Source: Helichrysum umbraculigerum (Eukaryota > Streptophyta > Magnoliopsida > Asterales > Asteraceae). From it: a stretch of 64,000 nucleotides of DNA. Positions within the stretch are counted from its first letter, which is position 1, and every line of letters begins with the position of its first letter. Made by a program: the position numbers and the translations under genes. Below the pieces are notes generated by a model. The model ran no database searches, had not been told where the DNA came from, and worked only from the letters and a program-made list of their open reading frames with translations. This document shows positions 21,910-31,191 of this stretch, piece after piece. The DNA lies in NCBI GenBank assembly GCA_949592205.1, contig CATIUR010000005.1, positions 129,165,277 through 129,229,276 of the forward strand, in the 5' to 3' direction.

Positions 21910-22549
21910 ACTGACGAACATTCATCCCCAACCCAGAAAACCTAATTGTCGAATTTAGGGGTTTTCAAAATTGATCACACAATAAGGTGCGCCCTACGAT
22001 GGTGATGGCGAAAACATAAGTTATAACCATTTTAACATCCAATTGACCATCAAATTCAAACCAAAACCAAAACCCTATTAACCCGTAACACATATATAGC
22101 GATTAAACGTAAAATACATGGTGAAAACAGGTAAATATGGTACCTAAGTGTGCGGAATAACGAGTATATGAAAATTACGTGAGTGAATCGGAACGAAAAC
22201 AGCTACAAAACACGAAAAAACTCGAAGAATTGCTACGTCGCAAATCGCCGGTTGGTACGTCGCAGGCTACGTCGCACTTGAATAGTGAATACTGTGACGA
22301 GTTACGTCGCAGTGGATACTATTTAAAGTCTAACCCTATGTGCGACGTAGGCTGGGACGTCGCAAGCGACGTAGAGCCGAACGTCGCAGGCGACGTAGAG
22401 CCTGACGTCGCATAAAACAGTTGTGATTCAATTTCGAAATTTTCAAACCGTTTACTCGTTATTGTTAGCAAATAATTTCCAAATAACTCGTGACTTGTAA
22501 GACCGACCACTTTAGAGTATCTACCAAGCACTAGATACTCACGTCATTT
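21910..22549 (-). other. E4 spacer between truncated pol and ORF3
   Basis: Non-coding. It holds a second word cluster at 22232-22411 and ends at the truncation point of pol. The region 22290-22530 is the source of the inverted copy at 28574-28810. RT and RNase H, which should lie here in a complete copia element, are deleted. Confidence 0.8.
22232..22411. repeat. Palindromic word array GCGACGTA/TACGTCGC (E4 pol-ORF3 spacer)
   Basis: Word pairs are closely packed at 22337-22411 (GCGACGTAG..GACGTCGC repeated), with looser half-sites at 22232-22310. Confidence 0.88.
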
Positions 22550-23554
22550 CTAGGGTATTGTCCTGTTCTTCCTTTCTGCAACTCCATTCTGTTGTGGAGT
22601 CCTTGGAGCACTAAATTGATGCTCAATACCTCTTGTAGCACAAAACAATTCGAGAGTTGAGTTCTTGAACTCAGTTCCATTGTCACTCCGTATCCTTTTC
22701 ACCTTCAAGTTGCTCAGATTTGCCAACTTGTCCAACAAATACACCAGTATCTCAGGAGTTTCCCCTTTCGTGGTCAAAAAGTAAACCCACGAAAACCGTG
22801 AGTAGTCATCAGTAACTACCAAGCAGTAAGACCGACCACCAATGCTCTTTGTAGAAACTGGACCGAAAAGATCCATATGCAGTAGTTCCAATGGAGCATT
22901 TATGGAATTCACCTGCTTAGACTTATGGGACTTCTTACGTAACTTTCCTTTTTGGCAGGAGATACAGTCATCCTTTAGAGCAAATGACTGTTTTGGAACT
23001 CCTAGCACTAGATCATTTTTGGTCAAGAAATTCATTTTTCGGAAATGAATGTGTCCCATTCGCCTGTGCCAAAGCAGTGAATCCTTTTCAGAAGCCTTAG
23101 ACAAGAGACACGTATACTCGTTCGATGTCTCAACAGTTCTCATATTCAAAATGTAGGTGTCATCCTTTCTTGGCGCTCTCAGTAACACCCATTCTTCCGG
23201 AATGACATACCCAGGCTTCAGTATCACACACTCAGTCTTTGTGAACGCAGTTGTATAATCCTTATCACAGACCTGTGAAACACTTAGCAAGTTGTGCGTA
23301 AGCTGTTCCACGTAGTTCACATTTTCGAAACTAACATTGCCGTTAGTTAACGTTCCTCTTCCAGAAATAGTTCCCCCAGAATCTCCAGCAAAGGCAACAT
23401 AACCTCCTGCATGTGGTTTAATATCCACAAGAAGAGATACATCGCCCGTCATATGTCGCGAGCAGCCGCTATCCAAATACCATTCGCTATCTTTAACGCG
23501 TTCTGACTGCTGCAACACACAAACAAAGGAGATTAGTGAGAAACGGTGACCCAA
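22550..23554 (-). pseudogene. pol: E4 pol, truncated: protease site and integrase without RT/RNase H
   Basis: 334 aa. YLDSGCSRHMTG (about residues 27-38) is the copia protease active site (DSG). The GAG-pre-integrase region and HHCC zinc site (LWHRRMGHIHF..CISCQKGK) are followed by the integrase core with its acidic residues: Asp in LLHMDLFGPV, Asp in IRSDNGTEF, Glu in QNGVAERKNR. The frame then ends abruptly at 22550, just after the catalytic Glu. It overlaps gag by 22 bp in the -1 frame relative to gag. The missing RT makes E4 dependent on a helper. A TTTGTGTGTTGCAG acceptor-like site (23510-23525) lies near the start of the frame. Confidence 0.85.
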
Positions 23555-26307
23555 GCCTTTACAGACTTAGGTCGACCGTGGTCATCAACAATAATCACGT
23601 CAGATAGGATTTTATCTTTAAACAAATTAGAATTTTTATCTGATGTGTTATTGTTGACGACTAAAGAGTCAACATCAGACTCTTTACGTTTCCAAACTTT
23701 TGAAGATTCGGAAATGGTAATAGAAGTAATGTTGGGCTTTTGAATTGGTAAAGGTTTTTGCTCAACATTACTTGGTTTCGAAACAGGCTTGGGAGAGGTA
23801 GAGTAACGCCTAGGTGGAGATTTAGAAAAAGAGTTTTTATAAACAGATGTCCTAGGCATCTCTCTCCCATATCGCTGATTTGACAGCTTTGGACATTCAC
23901 GGATTAAATGTCCTTGTTTCTTGCAGTAGAAACAAGAACGAGTCTCAACAAACGGTTGAGGCTGAGGAATTACCACAGGATGTGGAGAAACATTTCTAGA
24001 ACATGAACATTGAGTACACGTCTTAGAAGATGTTTGTTTTGGATGAGAGGTTGAAGTTGAAGGTTTATCATACGAAACATTTTCATTTACTGATTTTCTT
24101 TGCAAAATCTTTACAGGTGACTGTAAAGTTTGTTGTTTCGAGTTTAAAACCTTTGCTTTTCCTTTATTTGGTTGAACCTTAATTTCAGGTTCAACATTTG
24201 AAATCACTTTTTCAGGTTTAAATGCAACCTTCTTAACCTCCGGATACTCCTGATCCGTAATGTCCTCAATCTCAACAATCTCCTCAACACTAACAGGAGA
24301 TTCATTCTTTACTTCAACATTCTCCTTAACACTAACCGGAGATTCATGCACAGACTTAACAAACTTTGGCAAGGGGTACTCTGGCCGCATGGTTTTCTCC
24401 TTTGCCGGTTTGTTATGGTTGGTCTCTTTAGCATCTTTAGCTTTTAAACCATAGAGCTTGGACCAGTCAACTGGAATCTCTTCAAAGCCTTCCTTAACAG
24501 GCAGGGGACAACAAGTAGTAGGAGGAGGAACTGAGTTGTATCCCAATCCCTCATTCTTTTTCCCTTTAGTACCATGCTTGCTAAGGATTTCATTGAAGAC
24601 AACTGTTGAGGAATTTGAACCTAAGATTTTACTCTTATAATTCTCATACTCAGCTTTTAAATCTGTAAGTTCTTTATTTAAAAGTTCAATTTCAACAAGA
24701 TAGCTTTTAATGGCGTCTTCTTGACTAAAAACCTTAGATTTATATTTCTGAGTATCTAACCGATGAGCCTCAAGATGATTTTCATAAAGTTTCTCATTAG
24801 CTTTTAAAAAATTATTTGAGTCGGTTAGTTTTTCATTCTTTTTCCTCAATTCAGCTGTCTCTGTCTGATATGCCTTTAAAGATTCAGTTAACTTTATGCA
24901 TGAAATACAATTTAACGGTTCATCATGTACCTCATTCACAATGTGAGCCATCAGACACTGTTGGTAATGCTGGGAGACAGGCGTCCAATCTTGACTTGTA
25001 GGCTCAAAAGCAATCAGGGCATTGTCAGCAATCCCTCTCTTGGTAACTTCCGTTTCTTTGGCCTTTGGAGGAGTAGACGGTGTTGTAAATCCCGATGCTG
25101 GCATTTTGGGTTTCTCGCACTCCCTGGCGAAGTGACCCAAATTTTGACAATTATAACATCGGACCATACTCTTGTCAAATCCAAAGCCAGTCTTTCCATC
25201 ACCCTCCAAGCTTTTACGCCCTGTCCTCTGCAAAAACTTCTGAATTCTGCGGGTGATCATTGCCACATTCCAAGTCAAATCCATTTGCTCCAGATCGTCT
25301 TCATCAAGCTGAGCATAGTCCTCCTTAGTCAACTCCAAAGTTAGATTCGGTTGAGTAACCAAATCCTTGTAAGAGCTTAAGAAAGCTGTGTAGATGGCAG
25401 CTTGCTCCTGAATAGCAGGTGAGACTTGAACCTGTTGTTGATTTGAAGAAGGTCCAGTCATAAAAACCGAATGAATCCCATCAGAAGAAGAAGAATTCGA
25501 TGAAGCATTTGTATTTGATACAAAGGCAACTCCAGATCCATAAGTCTTTCCAGAGTTGATCTGAACACCATACACACTAGGATTCTGAACAGCAGAACCA
25601 GACCTAGTTTCTTTCTTCTTAATCTCCATAGCGTGAGCTTGAAGATCTCCTATTAACGTATCCAAGGACATGTTTCCAAGTTCTTCATTTTCCTTTAGAA
25701 ATTGAACTTTAACATCCCAAGAACTCGGCAACACATCCAGCAGCTTCTTATTTACTTCAATTGAAGGAAAAGTATAACCTCCTTCAAACAGCTCACCAAC
25801 TAACCGTGAGTACCTTGTGAATAAAGAAGTCATGTCTTCATTAGGAAGGATGTCAAAGATATCGTACTGTTTCTTAATCAGTTCGAGCTTGGCTTCCTTA
25901 TACTTGTCATTTCCTCCACAACGAGTTTCAATTGCCTTCCACAAATCAAAGGCTGTTTCATGGGTTCTGAACAGCCATAGAACATCCTTGGTTAGACACA
26001 TTTTGATCATTGAAAAAGTCTTTCTTTCAGTATCAAAATCTTTCTTCTCTTCGGGAGACATAGCTTTATAGGTCTTAGCAGGACGAATATTACGATATTC
26101 CCCATCAGCTAAAGGAGCTACATAACGCTCACGTAATGGTCCCCATAATTCTGGACAATGAAAGTCAATATATTGCTCAACTCGGTCTCTCCAGTATACG
26201 TAATCCATGTCCACAGTAAATAGTGGAGGTTTATTACTTGAACCTATATCATTACTTTGTTTAATCATCTCCCTAAGTCCTCTAATATCCTCTTTATCTG
26301 CTGCCAT
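23533..26307 (-). CDS. gag: E4 gag, 924 aa, two widely spaced CCHC knuckles
   Basis: The ATG at 26307 opens an uninterrupted frame. Residues about 25-235 are the UBN2/copia-type gag core (PPLFTVDMDYVYWRDRVEQYI, YDIFDILPNEDMTSLFTRYSRLV, LLDVLPSSWDVKVQFL). A CCHC knuckle CYNCQNLGHFAREC is near residue 383. A long coiled coil lies at about 470-560. A Lys/Pro/Ser-rich linker follows, with a tandem ESPVSVKENVE / ESPVSVEEIVE repeat. A second knuckle CFYCKKQGHLIREC is near residue 791. The C-terminus ends GRPKSVKAWVTVSH. It would form the particle and bind genomic RNA. At 924 aa it is much longer than a minimal copia gag, as in Sirevirus-like elements. Confidence 0.88.
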   Translation of the reverse strand: MAADKEDIRGLREMIKQSNDIGSSNKPPLFTVDMDYVYWRDRVEQYIDFHCPELWGPLRERYVAPLADGEYRNIRPAKTYKAMSPEEKKDFDTERKTFSMIKMCLTKDVLWLFRTHETAFDLWKAIETRCGGNDKYKEAKLELIKKQYDIFDILPNEDMTSLFTRYSRLVGELFEGGYTFPSIEVNKKLLDVLPSSWDVKVQFLKENEELGNMSLDTLIGDLQAHAMEIKKKETRSGSAVQNPSVYGVQINSGKTYGSGVAFVSNTNASSNSSSSDGIHSVFMTGPSSNQQQVQVSPAIQEQAAIYTAFLSSYKDLVTQPNLTLELTKEDYAQLDEDDLEQMDLTWNVAMITRRIQKFLQRTGRKSLEGDGKTGFGFDKSMVRCYNCQNLGHFARECEKPKMPASGFTTPSTPPKAKETEVTKRGIADNALIAFEPTSQDWTPVSQHYQQCLMAHIVNEVHDEPLNCISCIKLTESLKAYQTETAELRKKNEKLTDSNNFLKANEKLYENHLEAHRLDTQKYKSKVFSQEDAIKSYLVEIELLNKELTDLKAEYENYKSKILGSNSSTVVFNEILSKHGTKGKKNEGLGYNSVPPPTTCCPLPVKEGFEEIPVDWSKLYGLKAKDAKETNHNKPAKEKTMRPEYPLPKFVKSVHESPVSVKENVEVKNESPVSVEEIVEIEDITDQEYPEVKKVAFKPEKVISNVEPEIKVQPNKGKAKVLNSKQQTLQSPVKILQRKSVNENVSYDKPSTSTSHPKQTSSKTCTQCSCSRNVSPHPVVIPQPQPFVETRSCFYCKKQGHLIRECPKLSNQRYGREMPRTSVYKNSFSKSPPRRYSTSPKPVSKPSNVEQKPLPIQKPNITSITISESSKVWKRKESDVDSLVVNNNTSDKNSNLFKDKILSDVIIVDDHGRPKSVKAWVTVSH

Positions 26308-26870
26308 TTTAATTACTTAAACGAAAAAAAATCAAATTTCTGATCTTAGCGACGTAGACGGGTACGTCGCACCAAGAATATGCGACGTAGATGGGTACGT
26401 CGCAAAAAGAATATGCGACGTAGATGGGTACGTCGCAAAAAGCGAAGGATTCAATTAAGAATCAGAAAGTGCGACGTTGAAAGGTACGTCGCAGAAATAG
26501 GCTACGTCGCAACGCAGCGTCGCAGAAGACTAATTAAAGTCAAAATAGCGACGTAGGGAGGTACGTCGCAACGGTACGTCGCACGAACTAATTAAAGTTC
26601 AAAAACACTACGTCGCACGCGACGTCGCAGCTTACGTCGCTATGCTACGTCGCAAAACGTGCTGAGCAGCGGCCAAAAACCCTAAAAACGAATTTTTAAC
26701 CCTAAAACCAAAACCACAAATGTCGAACGACTGAAACCTTCAAGAATCCCAATAATACTGATCGAAAACCTGTAAAAACACAAAACAAACGTAATAAACA
26801 CGAAAACTCACGAATATCACGTTCTTTTATATCCCAAACTCGATCCGAATCGCCAAAACGAGCACTTCCT
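26308..26870 (-). other. E4 5' leader with dense palindromic array
   Basis: Between PBS and gag ATG. The array at 26349-26653 has successive GCGACGTA..TACGTCGC units with 6-nt centres (GACGGG, GATGGG twice, GGGAGG). In RNA these would fold as a row of 22-nt hairpins just upstream of gag. Confidence 0.88.
26349..26653. repeat. Palindromic word array GCGACGTA/TACGTCGC (E4 leader)
   Basis: Three near-identical consecutive units (26349-26370, 26391-26413, 26414-26437 region), followed by diverged units and half-sites. This is transcribed sequence downstream of the PBS, unlike the LTR copy. Confidence 0.9.
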
Positions 26871-26882
26871 GCTCTGATACCA
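26871..26882 (-). promoter_or_regulatory. Primer-binding site, tRNA-Met type (E4)
   Basis: The minus strand reads TGGTATCAGAGC two bases after the 5' LTR end (26885). Confidence 0.92.
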
Positions 26883-26884
26883 GT

Positions 26885-27294
26885 TGTTTGTCCCTTACTT
26901 AAGATCTAGAACGAACCGAGTCAATCCAATCGATGGCGGAAACAACGATTAGATTATCAAACAAACACACGAACAATCAACACGCAATGAATATCAAACG
27001 AAACGTATTATATTCAATAATATTCGGTCAGATTACAGAGATTTCGACTGATTATGTTTAGGGTTTCGTCAACCCTAAAACAGAAAACGTAAAACGTTTT
27101 TATACAAAGTTTGGCACCTGCGACGTCGCACGCTACGTCGCAGGCCCAAGCCCATGCGACGTCTGCTACGTCGCAGGCCCAATACCTGACGTCGCACCTG
27201 CGACGTAGTGCGCTACGTCGCATGAGTCAGAATTACAAAACTAAATACAAACTACGAGCTAGACCAACTGACAGACACTAAACATGTACTAACA
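26885..27294 (-). repeat. E4 5' LTR (410 bp)
   Basis: One difference from 18381-18790 seen by eye. The TATA box is at 27095-27104 and the palindromic array at 27120-27222. Confidence 0.92.
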
Positions 27295-28573
27295 AACTCC
27301 CCCGTGTCTTCAGCTTGGTCTTCAAAAATCTTCTTTAAACCCAGCCCGCAGGAAACTGGCCGTCGGCATGAATTCCATTAGCTACGCAAACAGTAACAAC
27401 ATTGTAAAACTGCTGTGCTAATCGTCTGTTGAATTCATTCTTCTGACCAACTCGAATCCGATTATCATAGAGTTTTCTTAAATCTTTTTCATGAAAATTA
27501 ATTAAACTCATCGGATCGTACAGCCTAAACGTTGCTTGCTTCAAATTCCATATACCTCCAACTTCTGGCCACGGTTCAGAATCTGGAACGAAAGTGATAA
27601 CCGCTTCGCCAGTCTGCGGATCAAGTTCCCATTTCACAAGTCTTCTCAGAAAATAATAAGGAACTGATTCCAGAGGTATCTCAGTCAAACATTTAGCCGG
27701 CGAATAGTGAACTTTAACCAAAGGCTTCCTGGTGACTGGATCAATCTTTTTCTTCCATGTATACCGAGTTCCCAACGTCGGCTTCAATTTCGAATAAGTC
27801 TTCGATAGTACTTCCCGACGTAGACATCTTTGAATGAACTCAGCATAATCATTCTCGAAAGGATTAATCAACTTAAGCTGAGCTAATCGATTAATCTCTC
27901 CTTTTGGCAACGTGCTCAATCTATCAAAGCGCATTCTAAAATACTGAACTCCATCTTCTCTCTTTATCATAAACAGATTCCTTTGACACTTCCAGCTTTT
28001 AATTACACCGGTATAATTCCGACTAACCCGGTACACCTGACATTTCACTGGAATAGGAACTGGATTTCGTCCCTTAGGCCACCATTTCTTGTTTCTCTCT
28101 CTCTTTTCTTCAGCAGTTAATTTCTTTGCTGCTGAGTCCGGTGCCTGTGTCTCTGAAACTGGAGTTGCAGCAGAACTTGATTCTCCATGTTGAGCTTTAT
28201 CAGGACTCTCGTCTTCACTTGAATCAGATTCAATAATTGGTGCACCATCATAAGTTTCCCCAGATTGTACATCATCATATGTTTCATCTTCGTTCAACTG
28301 CTCTTCTTCAATCGAGACATCCTCGTTCATCTCAAACACATTCTCTGTTTCTTCCTCAGAGCCAACTCCACTGGCCATCCTTTGAATAAATGATAAGTCA
28401 GCAAATGAGTAATCAACTGCCAGTGGTCTCGGTTGCCCTGGAATATCATCAACAGAAAAGTAATCCAAAACAGAAATATTTTCATTAATATTTTCAATTA
28501 CAGGGTTGGGATTTACAGACGCAGGTTCACTTGACTCTAAAGTGGGTATCCCAGACCCAGACTCCCCCGAGGC
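27295..28573 (-). pseudogene. Duplicate of E4 polypurine tract and ORF3 C-terminal half
   Basis: Matches 18791-20069 with no difference noticed. It encodes the last 413 or so residues of ORF3 in an open frame but has no start. It stops at CCCGAGGC, where sequence jumps to an inverted piece. It lies outside the 5' LTR yet inside the TSD, so it was part of the integrated DNA. Confidence 0.85.
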
Positions 28574-28810
28574 TTGGTAGATACTCTAAAGTGGTCGGTC
28601 TTACAAGTCACGAGTTATTTGGAAATTATTTGCTAACAATAACGAGTAAACGGTTTGAAAATTTCGAAATTGAATCACAACTGTTTTATGCGACGTCAGG
28701 CTCTACGTCGCCTGCGACGTTCGGCTCTACGTCGCTTGCGACGTCCCAGCCTACGTCGCACATAGGGTTAGACTTTAAATAGTATCCACTGCGACGTAAC
28801 TCGTCACAGT
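28574..28810 (+). repeat. Inverted copy of the E4 spacer (22290-22530)
   Basis: Reverse complement of the pol-ORF3 spacer, including its palindromic cluster (28690-28797). The junctions are at GGC|TTGGTAGATACTC on the left and CACAGT|TCACCAACTG on the right. Confidence 0.85.
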
Positions 28811-28812
28811 TC

Positions 28813-28844
28813 ACCAACTGACAGACACTAAACATGTACTAACA
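28813..28844 (-). repeat. Terminal 32-bp fragment of E4 LTR
   Basis: CCAACTGACAGACAC to TACTAACA. It equals the plus-strand right end of the LTR and supplies the CA terminus next to the TTTTA duplication. Confidence 0.85.
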
Positions 28845-29066
28845 TTTTAGTCATATTTCAGAAATCTACTTTTGTAAACTTATTACTTTTAACTTGTACG
28901 ATTCGATGAATCGTAAACTTTGTAATTAATACTTTTGGCATCTTAATATATTATGTTCTGTTGTAATCATAAGCTCTGATACGTATGCATGTTTTATTAT
29001 TGTGGCACCCCGTACTTAATCCAAATGCTTCCGCTAAACAAAACAGACGAATTTGGGGGTGTTACA
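28845..29066 (+). repeat. E3 3' LTR, second part
   Basis: Starts with the TSD TTTTA, continues GTCATATTTCAG as in 13617 onward, and ends GGGGGTGTTACA. Excising E4 and one TSD joins it exactly to 18380. Confidence 0.9.
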
Positions 29067-29939
29067 TTGTCTCTCACCAAATTAACTAAATTAACTTAGA
29101 GAGAGAAAGTAGAGAGAAAAAGAAAATAAAAGTTGGAAGAAATTGATCTTAGAGAGAAGTGAGAAAGATATAAAAGGTGTGTCTTCAAATGAACCATGGA
29201 GGCCTCTATTTATAGTTGAAAGTTGGTGCATTTTAGCAACTTGAGGCTCATGGTAGCAAAAGGTGGAAAAGGTGGTGCACCGGGTACCAAAAAGCATGTA
29301 AAGGTGGTGCACCAGGCACACCCAAGGACCAAAAAGTGGAAATGGGACAGGTGACAGGCAGCAGGCACTGGCTGCATGGCAGGGGCTGGCGGCTGGGTGG
29401 CAGCCGGCCTGGTACATCCATGATGCAGCCCCGGTTCGCTTTCTTTTGCTCGTTTCCTGATTCGTGCGAGCATATCTTCTTCGTTATGCGTCCATTTTAG
29501 TTGATTCTTTTTGAATTGGATTCTTTTTTTTTAAAACGAAGACTTTGATGAAAAGATATCCCAAAAATATGTCTCCCATCTTTGGATGTTTCGTACGAAT
29601 CGTTTGGATTTTCCGGCGTACGTAGAATCTTCATTCTTCGTCCGTTTTTGTTGATTCTTCTTCTGTTGGATTCGTAATTTGAAAACGAACATCTTGGATG
29701 AGATGGATGTTGGTGATGGGCACTTTTGTCTTTAAATCTCGTTTTGATGCCTTGAATCTTCAAACGTGTGTGGAATCTTCGTTTTTCATCCGTTTTGCTT
29801 GATTTTTATCGTGCAACCTTGTTTTGACCATCTTGGCATAATTTCATTGATTTGTACTATATTTGAGTTAAAATGCCAAGAATAATTCCAGAATGAGAGA
29901 GATATCGGTAGTAAAAACGTGACTTTTTCCGCGATATCA
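29067..29939 (-). repeat. E1 right LTR, distal part with element end
   Basis: Matches 2377-3276. It contains the TATA box at 29207-29214 and two units of the 32-bp repeat (29263-29322), one fewer than the other LTR. It ends GCGATATCA at 29939, the true terminus of E1. Confidence 0.8.
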
Positions 29940-30281
29940 ATCCTATACCTTCATAATGTATCAAGTCAGCTACGAATTTTCAAGTATTCCAAAAATTTGA
30001 CTTTCTCTTGGGTTTTTGGGTGTGAAGTATTAGAGGTATTCTACTTTGGGTACTTGCCTCCAAGTAACGAAGCTCTGCTCATTGGTCTGTGCGCGAGAAA
30101 TACATTTTCTCTTAAGGTTAGTATTTTCCTTATATTCTCTTTGTGCAATTTATTCATTATACTATGTTGTTAAAGTTAAAGATCCCTTAGGGTTTTAGTT
30201 TCCTAATTGCCTTAGATTACTTAAAGTTTTGTTATTCCACTGCGTGTATAATTATCTAGTTAGGGAATAGAAAACCCAACA
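29940..30281 (+). repeat. E5 copia 5' LTR, partial
   Basis: The 3' portion of an LTR ending AAAACCCAACA, directly followed by a PBS. Its 5' portion is displaced to the left of the window by E1. It contains a donor-like AAG|GTTAGT at 30114-30122. Confidence 0.65.
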
Positions 30282-30282
30282 G

Positions 30283-30295
30283 TGGTATCAGAGCC
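30283..30295 (+). promoter_or_regulatory. Primer-binding site, tRNA-Met type (E5)
   Basis: TGGTATCAGAGCC one base after the LTR end. Confidence 0.9.
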
Positions 30296-31191
30296 ATAGC
30301 TTAACAAATAGTAGCATGAAATTATCTGCAACAGTGTGTAGGTAAAGATAAATTGAAAGGAGAATTATCTAAATAGGTAATATGTATTTACAGTTTAGAT
30401 ATTGATAATTTAAATTGTTTAAAATAGACCACTAATTTTAAAAGGTTTAAAATAGAACCCTAAACTTCAAGAGAGATTATATGTATAATATGATTTATAT
30501 ATATGTATAATTAAAGTCTAAATACATCGTCAGTCAATTGATAAATCGGCTCACCCATAAGGAACAAACTATAAGAGAGGTATAAGGCGGGTCGCTCTGC
30601 TTCCCTAAAGAAGTCAGGTTTTTAATAAGCTTCGCGCTGACCTACTTCTCCGCTTCTTTGTGCGTTCGATGGAGCTACCGAGGACCTTTGATAGGATGAT
30701 GTCAAGATTAAAAGTAGACATAAAATAATAAAACAAAATCCCATTTTAGCTATAGGAAATGATTAATAGTATGCTAACCCATGAAATCCGCACATCTCTC
30801 GTATGAACTGTTAATGGAGCGTGTGTGGTTTACCGGCACATTAATATGAGGACGTAATGAGAGGTGATTGAGACTCGCGATTCTCGAGCGTACTCGAGCC
30901 GGGGATAACGCGGGGTTTGCATGGTTAATTCACCATCTTGTTCATGATCCCCGGCATACCAGTCATGGATAGTAGATGTGCATAACCGAGATTAACATGC
31001 CATTGATAGAAATCAATGAATATCAAAGATCTAGGAGTTTCATAGAAATGAAATAGATAATGGTTTTTTAAGTTATGTGATTACGGCGACCCTTTTCATA
31101 AAACTGAAAATATGGATCCTAGCCTTAATTTAGAAAATTGGGTAAATAATTAAGGAATATTTAAACTAACTAAAACTGTTTTATCTCATAG
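30296..31191 (+). other. E5 leader, candidate intron end
   Basis: About 900 bp with no gene. It ends CTAACTAAAACTGTTTTATCTCATAG directly against the gag ATG (the last 20 bases show branch point, pyrimidine tract and AG). With the donor at 30116/30117 this gives a predicted 1,075-nt leader intron that removes the PBS. Confidence 0.45.

Larger units (their letters stand above)
18381..28844 (-). mobile_element. E4: young Ty1/copia element with extra ORF, rearranged 5' end
   Basis: Inserted into the E3 3' LTR with 5-bp TSD TTTTA (18376-18380 and 28845-28849). On the minus strand, from 27294: 5' LTR, PBS, palindrome-rich leader, gag, truncated pro-integrase, palindrome-rich spacer, ORF3, polypurine tract, 3' LTR (18790-18381). 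The two 410-bp LTRs differ, as far as I can read, at one base (18563 T versus 27067 C), so insertion is recent. Upstream of the 5' LTR lie a duplicate of the ORF3 end (27295-28573), an inverted piece of the spacer (28574-28810) and a 32-bp LTR end (28813-28844), all within the same TSD. Confidence 0.88.
1..29939 (-). mobile_element. E1: tRNA-Asp-primed, Athila-related non-autonomous LTR element, tandem and interrupted
   Basis: Reading on the minus strand from 29939 leftwards the order is LTR (29939-29067, then 8528-7938), PBS (7927-7910), gag-like ORF, long 3' non-coding region, polypurine tract (3290-3277), a second complete LTR (3276-690), a second PBS (679-662) and a second copy of the ORF start running off the window at position 1. 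The LTR at 690-3276 is therefore flanked by internal sequence on both sides, as expected after unequal recombination between LTRs. The internal part holds a single gag-like frame and no pol. The right LTR is split by E2/E3. The right end lies in the LTR of E5; the left end is outside the window. Confidence 0.8.

Noticed and set aside
30540..30720. GC-richer stretch in the E5 leader that looked like possible organellar DNA
   Set aside because: I could not recognise an organellar gene. It lies between PBS and gag and is more simply leader sequence.
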